Shown here: piece by piece, positions 1 to 7,998 of the stretch
Numbering within the stretch: position 1 is the first letter of the stretch
How the letters are laid out: each line of letters starts with the position of its first letter
NCBI RefSeq assembly: GCF_030731085.1
Contig: NZ_JASNFN010000010.1
Span: 159,531-223,530, forward strand
DNA: 64,000 bases
DNA from: Blastococcus carthaginiensis
GTDB lineage: Bacteria > Actinomycetota > Actinomycetes > Mycobacteriales > Geodermatophilaceae
Direction: 5' to 3'
Position numbers and translations under genes: made by a program
Notes under the pieces: generated by a model
Database searches by the model: none
Seen by the model: only the letters and a program-made list of their open reading frames with translations
What the model was told of the DNA's origin: nothing

Positions 1-478
1 AGATCGTCCCGGCCGTCGCCACGATGCCCAGCAGCACCACGACGGTGCCCATGACCTCGGACAGCGGCCGGACGGCGTAGGCGAGGGCGACCAGCCCGAG
101 CGCGCCGCCCGCCAGGTACAGGACGGCGCCGACGGCGTGCGCGGTGCTGTTGCCGTCGGTGGGGAAGACCCCCACCAGCAGCACGCCCAGCGCCGCGGCG
201 CCGAGCAGCGCCGGCACCACCCGGGCCGCACCACCGCGTAGCACGGGCAGCAGCAGCAGCGCCCCGCCGAGGATCAGCGCCGCCTGGACGACGAACGAGG
301 CGTTCATGAGCTGCCGGGCCGGGGAGTCGGCGGCACCCAGGGCGCTGATCACGTCGTCGGCCCGGGTGTACGGGCCGGTGTAACGGGCCTGGGCCACGGC
401 CTCGACGACGAAGAACTGCAGCGTCAGCACCCACAGGAGCGCGCCCCAGCGGAGGCGGTTGGACGTCACGGCAGCCAT
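1..478 (-). CDS. DUF998 family membrane protein (partial)
   Basis: About 159 residues are visible; the C-terminus lies beyond the window edge. The product is strongly hydrophobic, with an N-terminal membrane segment after MAAVTSNRLRWGAL, a loop containing RYTGPYTRADDVISALG, and further helices with the motif VGVFPTDGNSTAHAVGA. The arrangement of a FPTD-type loop between helices is typical of DUF998 proteins (about 200 residues, function unknown). The ATG at 478 was chosen because it precedes the first hydrophobic segment. It is read away from the small gene at 560-760, which is on the same strand upstream. Family assignment is from motif memory only. Confidence 0.75.
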   Translation of the reverse strand, partial: MAAVTSNRLRWGALLWVLTLQFFVVEAVAQARYTGPYTRADDVISALGAADSPARQLMNASFVVQAALILGGALLLLPVLRGGAARVVPALLGAAALGVLLVGVFPTDGNSTAHAVGAVLYLAGGALGLVALAYAVRPLSEVMGTVVVLLGIVATAGTI

Positions 479-516
479 CGTCCCAGCCGCCCGCGGTGAG
501 CACGGACGGCGGCCGG

Positions 517-546
517 CCGGCCGGCGGCGTCGGCGCCGCCGGCCGG
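517..546 (-). terminator. Hairpin downstream of the 66-aa gene
   Basis: A perfect 13-bp G/C stem (517-529 with 534-546) closes on a TCGG loop just after the stop of the small minus-strand gene. There is no T tract, as is usual for terminators in high-GC actinobacteria. Confidence 0.55.
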
Positions 547-559
547 GGCACCCGCGGGG

Positions 560-760
560 TCAGTCGGTGGCCGAGTGCAGGTCTGCACCCGCCGGGTCGG
601 CGTCGTCGGAGCCGACGGCCTGCCGTTCCTGCTCGGTGCGGTGCTCGAGCACCTCGTCGGCGGGGTGCGGGTCCTTGGCGTGCTGGGTGCGGTCGCGGGT
701 CGGGTGCTCCTGCGGCTCCATGACGTCGTCGAGGTTGGGGGTGTCCTGGGGGCCGGTCAT
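560..760 (-). CDS. Small acidic hypothetical protein (66 aa)
   Basis: A 66-residue hydrophilic, acidic protein (start MTGPQDTPNLDDVMEPQEHP) with no cysteine, no membrane segment and no recognised domain; it is probably disordered. A good ribosome binding site, GGAGG, lies 7 bases before the ATG, and the hairpin at 517-546 follows the stop, so it has the layout of a real one-gene unit. Its upstream region contains the long G/C tract at 778-831. Function unknown. Confidence 0.6.
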   Translation of the reverse strand: MTGPQDTPNLDDVMEPQEHPTRDRTQHAKDPHPADEVLEHRTEQERQAVGSDDADPAGADLHSATD

Positions 761-777
761 CGTGGCGTCCTCCGGTC

Positions 778-831
778 GGGGGGGCGGGGGGGGGGGGGGG
801 GGGGGCCCCCCACCCCCCCCCCCCCCACCCC
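778..831. repeat. Long poly-G / poly-C inverted tract
   Basis: A run of G broken by one C at 785, with 20 uninterrupted G at 786-805, is followed at once by C runs (6, 14 and 4) broken by A at 812 and 827. The two halves are nearly perfect inverted copies, so the DNA could form a G/C cruciform and, on the plus strand, stacked G-quadruplexes. It lies just upstream of the ribosome binding site of the 66-aa gene. Homopolymers of this length are also prone to sequencing and assembly error. Confidence 0.8.
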
Positions 832-849
832 GCTAACCGGGCACGGTGG

Positions 850-1176
850 TCACCGGGGCTCGAGGCGGGCCGCCGGCAACCACGCCTCCACGAGCGCCGG
901 ACCGTGCGGGCCGCTCACCGCGTAGGTGACCCGCCCCTGCCAGGCGCCGCCCCGCTGGCGCCACTCCACGAGGAGGCCGGGCCAGGTGCCCGGCGCCTCC
1001 GGCGGGTCGTGCACCCAGCAGTGCCGCCCCTCGCCGCCGTCCCCGGTGGCCGCCGGGTGGCCGGCGACGGCGGGCCGGGGGGACGGGCCGGGCAGCGGGG
1101 GATGGGGAAACTCCGGCACGACCCCCGAGTCCGCCGCACGCTCACCCAGGGAGCGACCGCCGCGCCCCCGGTTCAT
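850..1176 (-). CDS. Conserved hypothetical protein (about 108 aa)
   Basis: The C-terminal half is compact and looks conserved: HCWVHDPPEAPGTWPGLLVE, then WRQRGGAWQGRVTYAV and LVEAWLPAARLEP. This resembles short actinobacterial proteins of unknown function. The N-terminal half is proline-rich and low in complexity. The start is uncertain. The ATG at 1176 is used here, but the open frame extends to 1233 and a GTG near 1120 is also possible; none has a strong ribosome binding site. No catalytic motif is visible. Confidence 0.55.
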   Translation of the reverse strand: MNRGRGGRSLGERAADSGVVPEFPHPPLPGPSPRPAVAGHPAATGDGGEGRHCWVHDPPEAPGTWPGLLVEWRQRGGAWQGRVTYAVSGPHGPALVEAWLPAARLEPR

Positions 1177-1250
1177 CCCGCCCGCCACGGGAGCAGTCTC
1201 GCACGCCGGTCGAACACACGTTCGACGGCGCACCGGCCGCCGGATGCCGA

Positions 1251-1287
1251 ACGGGCGCCCTCCGCGGTGATCGCGGAGGGCGCCCGT
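1251..1287 (-). terminator. Terminator of the 5'-nucleotidase gene
   Basis: A perfect 16-bp stem (1251-1266 with 1272-1287, loop GTGAT) sits 14 bases beyond the stop of the minus-strand nucleotidase gene. Confidence 0.75.
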
Positions 1288-1300
1288 CCGGCGTGCTGCG

Positions 1301-3103
1301 TCAGGAGACGGGGGTGATGCGCCCCTCGCCGCCGACGGGGTAGTCCGCAGCGCTGACGACGCCGCCGAGGTCCTCGACGAGGTAGGTCTCGAAGGCCTCC
1401 TGGTAGGTCACCGGCAGGACCGTGAAGTCGACCCCCGCGAAGGGATACCCGTCGCCGCCGCGGAGCAGGAAGTCGATCGTGGCGACCGAGAGGGTCTCCA
1501 AGTCACCGGTCGGCACGCCGTCCGCCACGAGGACGGTCCCGTCGTCCAGGACCAGGTCGACGATCCGCGAGCCGGCTTCCTGCGCCGGGTCGTAGCTCAC
1601 CCGGTAGCCGGCGGCCTGCGCGAAGGAGCCCGCGGGCTGCAGGACCCCGCCGGTGACGTCGCCGGAGAGGCCGTGCTCGACGCCGGCGATGAACGTCTCG
1701 ACCGGCATGGCCGGGGCGACGCCGACGAAGTTGGCGAAGGGCAGCACCGTGTAGGTGTCCAGCGCCGTGATCTCGCCGGCCGGGATCACCGTGGCGTTGC
1801 GGATGCCGCCGCCGTTCTGCAGCGCCACCACCGGGGCGGCGACGCCGGCGGCGTCCGCCTCCCGCTGGCCGGCGGCCAGCAGGGCGTCGGTGACCAGGTT
1901 GCCCAGGTTGGTCTCCCGGCTGCGGACGTCGTCGCGGATGCCGTTGAGGTCGACCTCCGAGGTGGCCACGACCTGCTCGGCGAGGTCCTCGACGTACTCC
2001 TGCACCGGCCGGACGACCTGCCGGTTCACCGCGTAGTTCGGCGCGACGGCGTCCGGGCCCTCCGCGATCACCGGGATGGGGCGCGACACGTCGTCGTGCA
2101 CCGTGAGGAGCTCCCCGGCCGCGTCGAACGTGACGACCAGCCGGCCGACGTAGGTGTAGAGCGCGTTCGTGGTGACCACCGGGACGACCTCGCCGTCGGC
2201 GTCGGTCGGGGTCAGCGGGTAGGAGCCGTACGGCTCGACCCCGTTCGGGACCAGCGGGTCACCCGGGTCGGCGAGCAGTTCGTGCCCGCCGCCGCCGATG
2301 ATGACGTCCACGCCGCTGAGCTGAGCGGCGAGGGCCAGCTCGTTGTCGATGTCCTGCAGGTGCGAGACGAGCACCACCTTGTCGACGCCGGCGGCCGCGT
2401 AGGCGGCGGCCTGGGCGTTGGCGATGGCGGCGAGGTCGGGGTCCACGGTCACGCCGCGGGAGCTGGTGAGGGTGGGCAGATCGGGCGTGGTGAGCCCGAT
2501 GAAGCCGATCTGCTCCCCGCGCTCCTTGACCACGTGCGAAGTGACGATGGTGCCGTCGGTCACCCGGGCCAGCAGCGCCGGCTCGTCCTCGAAGCCGAGG
2601 TTGCCCGACACGATCGTCGTCTGCGGGCGGAGGTCGCCGATCCACTCGGCGAAGAAGTCCGGCCCGAGGTCGAAGTCGTGGTTGCCGGGGATCGACACGT
2701 CGAAGCGCGCCGCGTTGAACGCGGTGGCGTCGTAGATGCGGCGCCCGGACTCCTCGCTGGCGGCGAGCTGGGGCCCGGGGAGGAAGTTGTCGCCGGCCGA
2801 GACGGTGACGACGCCCCGCTTCTTCGCCGTCCCCTCGGCCCGCGGGCCGGTCAGGGCCAGGATCTGCTGCTGCCGGATCAGCTCGACGAAGCGGTCGGCC
2901 CCGCCGTAGGTGGCGCCGTCCTCGGTGGTGACGGGCAGCAGCGCGGACTCGAGGTCGTTGGCGTGCAGCAGCGTGAGGGTGAAGTCGGGGCGGGGTTCCT
3001 GGGCGGGCGCGGCGGTGGCGGTCCCCGCCATGGTGCCGCCGGCCAGGGTGGCGACGGCCACGGTCGCCACGACGGTGCCGCGGCGCAGGTGGTTCAGAGA
3101 CAT
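1301..3103 (-). CDS. Secreted 5'-nucleotidase / metallophosphatase (UshA family)
   Basis: A 600-residue exported enzyme predicted to remove phosphate from extracellular nucleotides. Residues 1-31 form a Sec signal peptide ending in TATAAPA. The N-terminal calcineurin-like domain carries the metal motifs LHANDLES, SAGDNF, GNHDFD and a late GGGGHE. The C-terminal 5'-nucleotidase domain has ETNLGNLVTDALL, ALQNGGGIRN and the substrate-side LPFANFV. The first motif has ND followed by LES rather than the classical HG, a variant seen in some bacterial relatives. It is divergent from the secreted nuclease at 3303; together they could release nucleosides and phosphate from external DNA. A strong terminator follows. 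Exact substrate unknown. Confidence 0.9.
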   Translation of the reverse strand: MSLNHLRRGTVVATVAVATLAGGTMAGTATAAPAQEPRPDFTLTLLHANDLESALLPVTTEDGATYGGADRFVELIRQQQILALTGPRAEGTAKKRGVVTVSAGDNFLPGPQLAASEESGRRIYDATAFNAARFDVSIPGNHDFDLGPDFFAEWIGDLRPQTTIVSGNLGFEDEPALLARVTDGTIVTSHVVKERGEQIGFIGLTTPDLPTLTSSRGVTVDPDLAAIANAQAAAYAAAGVDKVVLVSHLQDIDNELALAAQLSGVDVIIGGGGHELLADPGDPLVPNGVEPYGSYPLTPTDADGEVVPVVTTNALYTYVGRLVVTFDAAGELLTVHDDVSRPIPVIAEGPDAVAPNYAVNRQVVRPVQEYVEDLAEQVVATSEVDLNGIRDDVRSRETNLGNLVTDALLAAGQREADAAGVAAPVVALQNGGGIRNATVIPAGEITALDTYTVLPFANFVGVAPAMPVETFIAGVEHGLSGDVTGGVLQPAGSFAQAAGYRVSYDPAQEAGSRIVDLVLDDGTVLVADGVPTGDLETLSVATIDFLLRGGDGYPFAGVDFTVLPVTYQEAFETYLVEDLGGVVSAADYPVGGEGRITPVS

Positions 3104-3183
3104 GACGCTCCGGGGTCGTTGGGGGAGCTTGCCCGGGGAGCGTCACACCGACATGTGAACCAGGAGTAGCGCAGGCGGCAATG

Positions 3184-3199
3184 TGTGACAGGGATCACA
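3184..3199. promoter_or_regulatory. CRP/FNR-type palindrome between divergent secreted-enzyme genes
   Basis: TGTGA-CAGGGA-TCACA matches the CRP consensus TGTGA-N6-TCACA at every arm position. It lies in the 199-base gap between the divergent nucleotidase and nuclease genes, 81 bases before the first and 103 bases before the second. Actinobacterial CRP homologues bind sites of this form. That a CRP protein acts here is inference. Confidence 0.55.
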
Positions 3200-3302
3200 T
3201 ATCAAGCATCTGGTCGCCGAGATGTCACCTTGCGTGGTTGGCCCCGTCACCCGTTCGACCTACGGTCACGGCGTCTCACCGTCCGTCCGGAAGGACTCCT
3301 CC

Positions 3303-5933
3303 GTGCTCGTACGCATCGGCAGTCCGCGCGTCCTCGCGCGCCGTACTGCCCTCGGCACGCTCGCCGCCTCCGTGGCCGTGGTGGGCCTGCCCGCCTCCGC
3401 CTCGGCGGCGCCGCCGACCGCCCCGTTCATCTCCGAGATCCACTACGACGACGACGGCACCGACACCGGCGAGTTCGTCGAGGTGCACCTGCCCGCCGGC
3501 ACCAGCTCCGACGGTCTGGCCGTCGTCCTCTACAACGGGAACGGCGACGCGGTCTACGACACCGACGCGCTCCCGGTGGTGACCGCTCCCGCGGACGCCC
3601 CGGCCGTCGCGGTCGTCGACTACCCGAGCAACGGCATCCAGAACGGTGGGCCGGACGGGATCGCCCTTGTCCGCGGCACCGACGTGCTCGAGTTCCTCTC
3701 GTACGAGGGCACGATGACGGCCGTCGGTGGCCCGGCGGAAGGTCTGACGAGCACCGACATCGGCGTTCGCGAGGCCGGGAGCGAGCGGGAGGGGCAGTCC
3801 CTGTCCCGGACCTACGACGCGACGGCCGACGCCCTCGTGTGGAGCGGTCCGGTGAGCGCCAGCAAGGGCGCCGTCAACCCCGCGGGCACCACCGACCCGG
3901 AGCCCGAGGAGCCGGTCGACGTCTGCGCGACCACGCCGACGCACGAAATCGGGGCGGTCCAGGGCCCGGGCGCGGAGTCCCCGCTCGCCGGCCAGCAGGT
4001 CACCGTCCGCGGCGTCGTCGTCGGTGATCTGGAGGGCTTCGGCGGGTTCCACCTGCAGGACGCCGACGGCGACGGCGACGCCGCGACCTCCGACGGCGTC
4101 TTCGTGTTCAGCGACGTCGCGGTCGACCTCGGCGACACCGTCGCCGTCACCGGCCAGGCCCAGGAGCGCTTCGGTCAGACCCAGATCGCCGCGTTCGAGG
4201 ACGCCGCGGTCTGCGCCGAGGGCACGGCGGGCGACCTGCCGGGCGCCGCCCCGCTGGACCTGCCCGCCGGGGACGAGGAGCGCGAACGGCTCGAGGGCAT
4301 GCTCGTCGCGCCGGTCGACACGCTGACCGTCAGCGAGGTCTTCGACCTGACCAGGTTCGGCGAGCTCACCCTCTCCGAAGGCGGCCTGCTGGTGCAGCCG
4401 ACCGAGCTCGCCCGGCCCGGCACCGCCGAGGCCGAGGCGATCGCCACGGGGAACACGCTGCGCCGGATCGTCCTCGACGATGGCGTGAGCGAGCGGGTCA
4501 CCGTCAGGACCGCGCCCTACCTCTCGCCGGAGACGCCCGTCCGGGTCGGTGACGAGCTCGAGCTGATCGAGCCGCTCGTCCTCGGCTACGGCTTCGACCA
4601 GTGGCGGCTGCAGCCGGCCGACGGCACCGCCGACGGCGTCTTCGCGCCGCAGAACACCCGGCCGGAGGCCCCCGAGGCGGTGGGCGGCGACATCCAGGTC
4701 GCTGCGTTCAACGTGCTGAACTACTTCCTGACCTTCGGGGAGCCAGGTCGTGGTGCGCGCAGCGCCGAGCAGCTCGAGCTGCAGGCGGACAAGATCGTGC
4801 CGGCCATCGAGGCCCTCGGTGCCGAGGTCGTCACCCTCATGGAGATCGAGGACACCGACTCCAGCGGCTACAGCCCCGGCAACGCGGACACGGCGCTGGC
4901 CGACCTGGTGGGCCGGCTCAACGCGGCCGCCGGCTACGACAAGTGGGACCACGTCCCGCTGCCCGACGAGCTCTACGGCGTCGACCGCGACGTCATCCGC
5001 AACGGGATCATCTACCAGGACGACGTCGTCCTCCCGGTGGGCGAGCCGGCCGGCCTCGTCGACGAGGAGGTCTGGGACAACGCCCGCGAGCCGATCGCCC
5101 AGACGTTCGTGAAGGACGGCGACGCGTTCACCGTCGTGGCCAACCACTTCAAGTCCAAGAGCCCCGGTGAGCCGACCGGCGACAACGTGGACTCCGGCGA
5201 CGGCCAGGGTGCCTGGAACGGCGACCGGGTCCGGCAGGCGGCGTCGCTGGCGCAGTTCGCCGCGGAGCTGCGGGAGTCCACCGGCGACCAGGATGTCGTG
5301 CTCATGGGCGACCTCAACGCCTACACCCAGGAGGACCCGATCCAGCTCCTCGAGGACGCCGGGTGGACCGACCTGGGGCTGCGCTTCGACGAGGGCTCGT
5401 ACAGCTACGTGTTCGACGACATGTCGGGCTCCCTGGACCACGCGCTGGCCACGGCCGAGCTGACGGCGAAGGTCACCGGCGTCACGCACTGGAACATCAA
5501 CGCGGTCGAGTCCTTCGCCTACCAGTACTACGGGGACCCGGCGCTGTACGCGGCGGACCCGTACCGGTCCAGCGACCACGACCCGCTGGTGCTCGGCATC
5601 GACCTGGAGGAGCGCTGCCAGGGCCTGCTGCCCACCGTCCGGGGCACCGAGGGGAAGGACCTCCTCAGCGGCACGAACGGCCGGGACGTGATCATGGGGC
5701 TCGGCGGCGACGACGAGATCCGCGGTCGCAACGGCGACGACGTCATCTGCGGCGGCGCCGGCGACGACCGGATCGCCGGTGAGAACGGCGAGGACGTGCT
5801 CTCCGGCGGCTTCGGCGACGACCGGCTGGACGGCGGGAACGGCAGCGACGTGCTCGTCGGCGGGCCGGGCACCGACCGGCTCGACCAGGGCCGCGGGCAG
5901 GGCACCGCGGAGCAGGAGGGCGTGGAGTCCTGA
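3303..5933 (+). CDS. Secreted ExeM/NucH-type nuclease with RTX C-terminus
   Basis: An 876-residue extracellular DNase-like protein. The GTG at 3303 is preferred over an upstream ATG because GGAAGGA lies 7 bases before it and a signal peptide follows directly (Tat-like ARRTALGTLA, cleavage near ASASA). Order of domains: lamin-tail-like domain (PFISEIHYDDDGTDTGEFVE), an OB-like nucleic-acid-binding region, then an endonuclease/exonuclease/phosphatase domain with AAFNVLNY, LMEIEDTD, VANHFKSKSPG, LMGDLNAY and SSDHDPLV. The tail has about six glycine/aspartate calcium-binding RTX-type repeats (GGDDEIRGRNGDDVICGGAG). The fold predicts extracellular DNA degradation. It is divergent from the 5'-nucleotidase and shares a CRP-type site with it. 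Confidence 0.9.
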   Translation: MLVRIGSPRVLARRTALGTLAASVAVVGLPASASAAPPTAPFISEIHYDDDGTDTGEFVEVHLPAGTSSDGLAVVLYNGNGDAVYDTDALPVVTAPADAPAVAVVDYPSNGIQNGGPDGIALVRGTDVLEFLSYEGTMTAVGGPAEGLTSTDIGVREAGSEREGQSLSRTYDATADALVWSGPVSASKGAVNPAGTTDPEPEEPVDVCATTPTHEIGAVQGPGAESPLAGQQVTVRGVVVGDLEGFGGFHLQDADGDGDAATSDGVFVFSDVAVDLGDTVAVTGQAQERFGQTQIAAFEDAAVCAEGTAGDLPGAAPLDLPAGDEERERLEGMLVAPVDTLTVSEVFDLTRFGELTLSEGGLLVQPTELARPGTAEAEAIATGNTLRRIVLDDGVSERVTVRTAPYLSPETPVRVGDELELIEPLVLGYGFDQWRLQPADGTADGVFAPQNTRPEAPEAVGGDIQVAAFNVLNYFLTFGEPGRGARSAEQLELQADKIVPAIEALGAEVVTLMEIEDTDSSGYSPGNADTALADLVGRLNAAAGYDKWDHVPLPDELYGVDRDVIRNGIIYQDDVVLPVGEPAGLVDEEVWDNAREPIAQTFVKDGDAFTVVANHFKSKSPGEPTGDNVDSGDGQGAWNGDRVRQAASLAQFAAELRESTGDQDVVLMGDLNAYTQEDPIQLLEDAGWTDLGLRFDEGSYSYVFDDMSGSLDHALATAELTAKVTGVTHWNINAVESFAYQYYGDPALYAADPYRSSDHDPLVLGIDLEERCQGLLPTVRGTEGKDLLSGTNGRDVIMGLGGDDEIRGRNGDDVICGGAGDDRIAGENGEDVLSGGFGDDRLDGGNGSDVLVGGPGTDRLDQGRGQGTAEQEGVES

Positions 5934-5956
5934 TCCGCTCCCGTCCCTGACGCGCG

Positions 5957-5992
5957 CCGGCGCGGGTCCTTTAGCAGGAGGGCCCGCGCCGG
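5957..5992. terminator. Bidirectional terminator between nuclease and malQ
   Basis: A 10-bp perfect stem (CCGGCGCGGG, 5957-5966, with 5983-5992) lies in the 66-base gap between two convergent genes and could serve both. Confidence 0.65.
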
Positions 5993-5999
5993 TGCCGTG

Positions 6000-7829
6000 T
6001 CAGCCCTTCCGGACCCCTTCGGCCAGGGTGCGGGCCACCGTCTGCAGCAGGGGGTGACCCGGCAGCTCCTCGACCGGCACGGGCAGCGGCAGCGACCAGT
6101 TGGGCCGGTCCCCGGCGCCGGGCATGTTCGGCCGGCGCTGCTCGCCGACCGCGTCGTCCAGCGTCGCCGAGAGCAGCATCGACGGCGCCGTCGCCAGCAG
6201 GGCGTGCGCCTGCTCCACCGCCTGCTCGACCGTCGCGTCGTCGGAGAGCCCCGGCAGGTGGGCCAGCAGCGAGCGGCGGCCGCGCTCGAGCTCCTCCTCG
6301 GTGCCGGTGCCGTGCTCCCGCTGCTCGTCGACGTCGGCCTCGGTCCAGAGGCCCGCCACGGTCGGCAGGTCGTGCGTGGTGATCGCGGCCATCGCCTCGG
6401 CCGGCCACGCCGCGGGCTCGTCGTCCTCGAACCACAGCAGCCGGTAGGAGAGCAGGCCGTGCTCGGCCATCGCCTCCCGGACGCCGTCCTCCACCGTGCC
6501 GAGGTCCTCCCCGACGACCAGGGCGCCGGCGCGGTGGCTCTCCAGCGCGACGATGTTCAGCAGGTCCTCCGCCGGATAGCGGACGTAGGCGCCGTCGGCC
6601 GCGCTGCCCCCGGCGGGGACCCACCACAGCCGGAACAGCCCCATGACGTGGTCGATCCGCAGCCCCCCGGCACCGGCCATGGTGGCCCGGATGGACTGCA
6701 CGAAGGGCTCGTAGTCGGCATCGCGCAGCCGCCAGGGGATCAGCGGCGGGGAGCCCCAGTCCTGGCCGGCCGAGTTGAACGCGTCCGGGGGCGCGCCGAC
6801 GCTCACGCCGTCGGCCAGCACCTCCTGCCAGGCCCAGGCGTCGGCGCCGCCGCCGGCGAAGCCGATCGGCAGGTCCTGGATGACGGTCATGCCGGCGGCC
6901 GCAGCGGTGAGCTGCAGCTCCAGCGCCCACTGCAGCCAGGCGTGGAACGCCACCACCGCACCGTGCCGTTCGGCGTAGGCGGCGACGGCCGGCGCGTCGG
7001 GGCGGCGCAGCTCCTCGGGCCAGGTGTGCCAGTCGGCGCCGTGCTCCTCGGTGATCGCCGCCCACGTCGCCCACTCCTGCAGCGTGCGGCCCTGCTCCTC
7101 CCGCCAGCGGGTGAAGGCCTCCCCGCCGCCGTGGGCGAAGAAGATCCGCATGAGCACCTCGCGCTTGCGGGCCCAGACCGCGTCCCGGTCGATCAGCGCC
7201 CCCTCGGACAGCGCCCGCCCGGCGTCGGCCTCGAGGTCGACGGTGTCGGCGCCGGGGACCTCGTCGACCCGCAGGTAGAGCGGGTTGCGGAAGCGCCGGG
7301 TGGCCGGCAGGTAGGGGCTCGCCTCCTGGGTGGCCAGGGGCGCGACCGCGTGCAGCGGGTTGATGAGCAGGAACCCGGCGCCCTGGTCGGCGGCCATCTG
7401 CCGGAGGGTGCGCAGGTCGCCGAGGTCCCCGATGCCCCAGCTCTCCCGGCTGCGGGTGGCGTACAGCTGCACCGCCCAGCCCCAGGCGCGGTCCTCGGGC
7501 AGCCAGCACCGCCCCGGGGAGACGATCAGCCGGCGACGCGGGCCCTCGGGCGCCTGCAGCCAGTGGTAGCCGAGCGGGAAGTCCGGCGGCAGCTCGCCGT
7601 CGATGTGCCGCACCTCGCCGTCCTCGCAGACGACGTCGGCCTCGTCGACCTCCAGGGCGTCACCGGGGCGGGCGACGATCGGCGCCCGCTCCTCCAGGTC
7701 GGCCGGCGGCTCGCCGATGACGGCGCGCAGCTTCTCGATCGTCTCGTGGGCTACCTGGTGCTCCTCGTCCAGCGCGTCCAGCCAGCTGGCATCGATGCCC
7801 CATCCGTCGGTCGTCGGCTTCGTCGTCAC
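6000..7829 (-). CDS. malQ: 4-alpha-glucanotransferase (amylomaltase)
   Basis: A 609-residue GH77 enzyme of maltodextrin/glycogen metabolism that transfers alpha-1,4-glucan chains and releases glucose. Hallmarks: SWGIGDLGDL near the N-terminus of the barrel, IQDLPIGFAGGGADAW, the nucleophile region GLRIDHVMGLFRLWWVP, the acid/base region VVGEDLGTVEDGV, and TTHDLPTVAGLWT. The open frame runs to 8219, but the GTG at 7829 (VTTKPTTDGWGIDASW) has a GAGGA site 8 bases upstream and begins where homology begins. The usual actinobacterial N-terminal extension region is shorter here. It converges with the nuclease gene and diverges from the GGDEF-EAL gene. Confidence 0.93.
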   Translation of the reverse strand: MTTKPTTDGWGIDASWLDALDEEHQVAHETIEKLRAVIGEPPADLEERAPIVARPGDALEVDEADVVCEDGEVRHIDGELPPDFPLGYHWLQAPEGPRRRLIVSPGRCWLPEDRAWGWAVQLYATRSRESWGIGDLGDLRTLRQMAADQGAGFLLINPLHAVAPLATQEASPYLPATRRFRNPLYLRVDEVPGADTVDLEADAGRALSEGALIDRDAVWARKREVLMRIFFAHGGGEAFTRWREEQGRTLQEWATWAAITEEHGADWHTWPEELRRPDAPAVAAYAERHGAVVAFHAWLQWALELQLTAAAAGMTVIQDLPIGFAGGGADAWAWQEVLADGVSVGAPPDAFNSAGQDWGSPPLIPWRLRDADYEPFVQSIRATMAGAGGLRIDHVMGLFRLWWVPAGGSAADGAYVRYPAEDLLNIVALESHRAGALVVGEDLGTVEDGVREAMAEHGLLSYRLLWFEDDEPAAWPAEAMAAITTHDLPTVAGLWTEADVDEQREHGTGTEEELERGRRSLLAHLPGLSDDATVEQAVEQAHALLATAPSMLLSATLDDAVGEQRRPNMPGAGDRPNWSLPLPVPVEELPGHPLLQTVARTLAEGVRKG

Positions 7830-7998
7830 CCCGCGATCCTCGCCGCGCGGGCCCCGGCGCGCAGCCGGGAGGGACGTGGTCCCGGTCTCGTCGCGGGCCG
7901 CCGCCGCTGTCACCCGTCGGGGGCGGTGCGCCGGTGGTGCGGCTTCAGCGGGGCCGCCCGTGCGCCGAGGACGTCCAGGACATCGGGAGGCGGTGGCG

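Noticed and set aside
1673..3169. 498-codon frame opposite the 5'-nucleotidase gene
   Set aside because: Val/Gly/Arg-rich composition typical of the antisense of a high-GC gene; no domain, and the minus strand is clearly coding.
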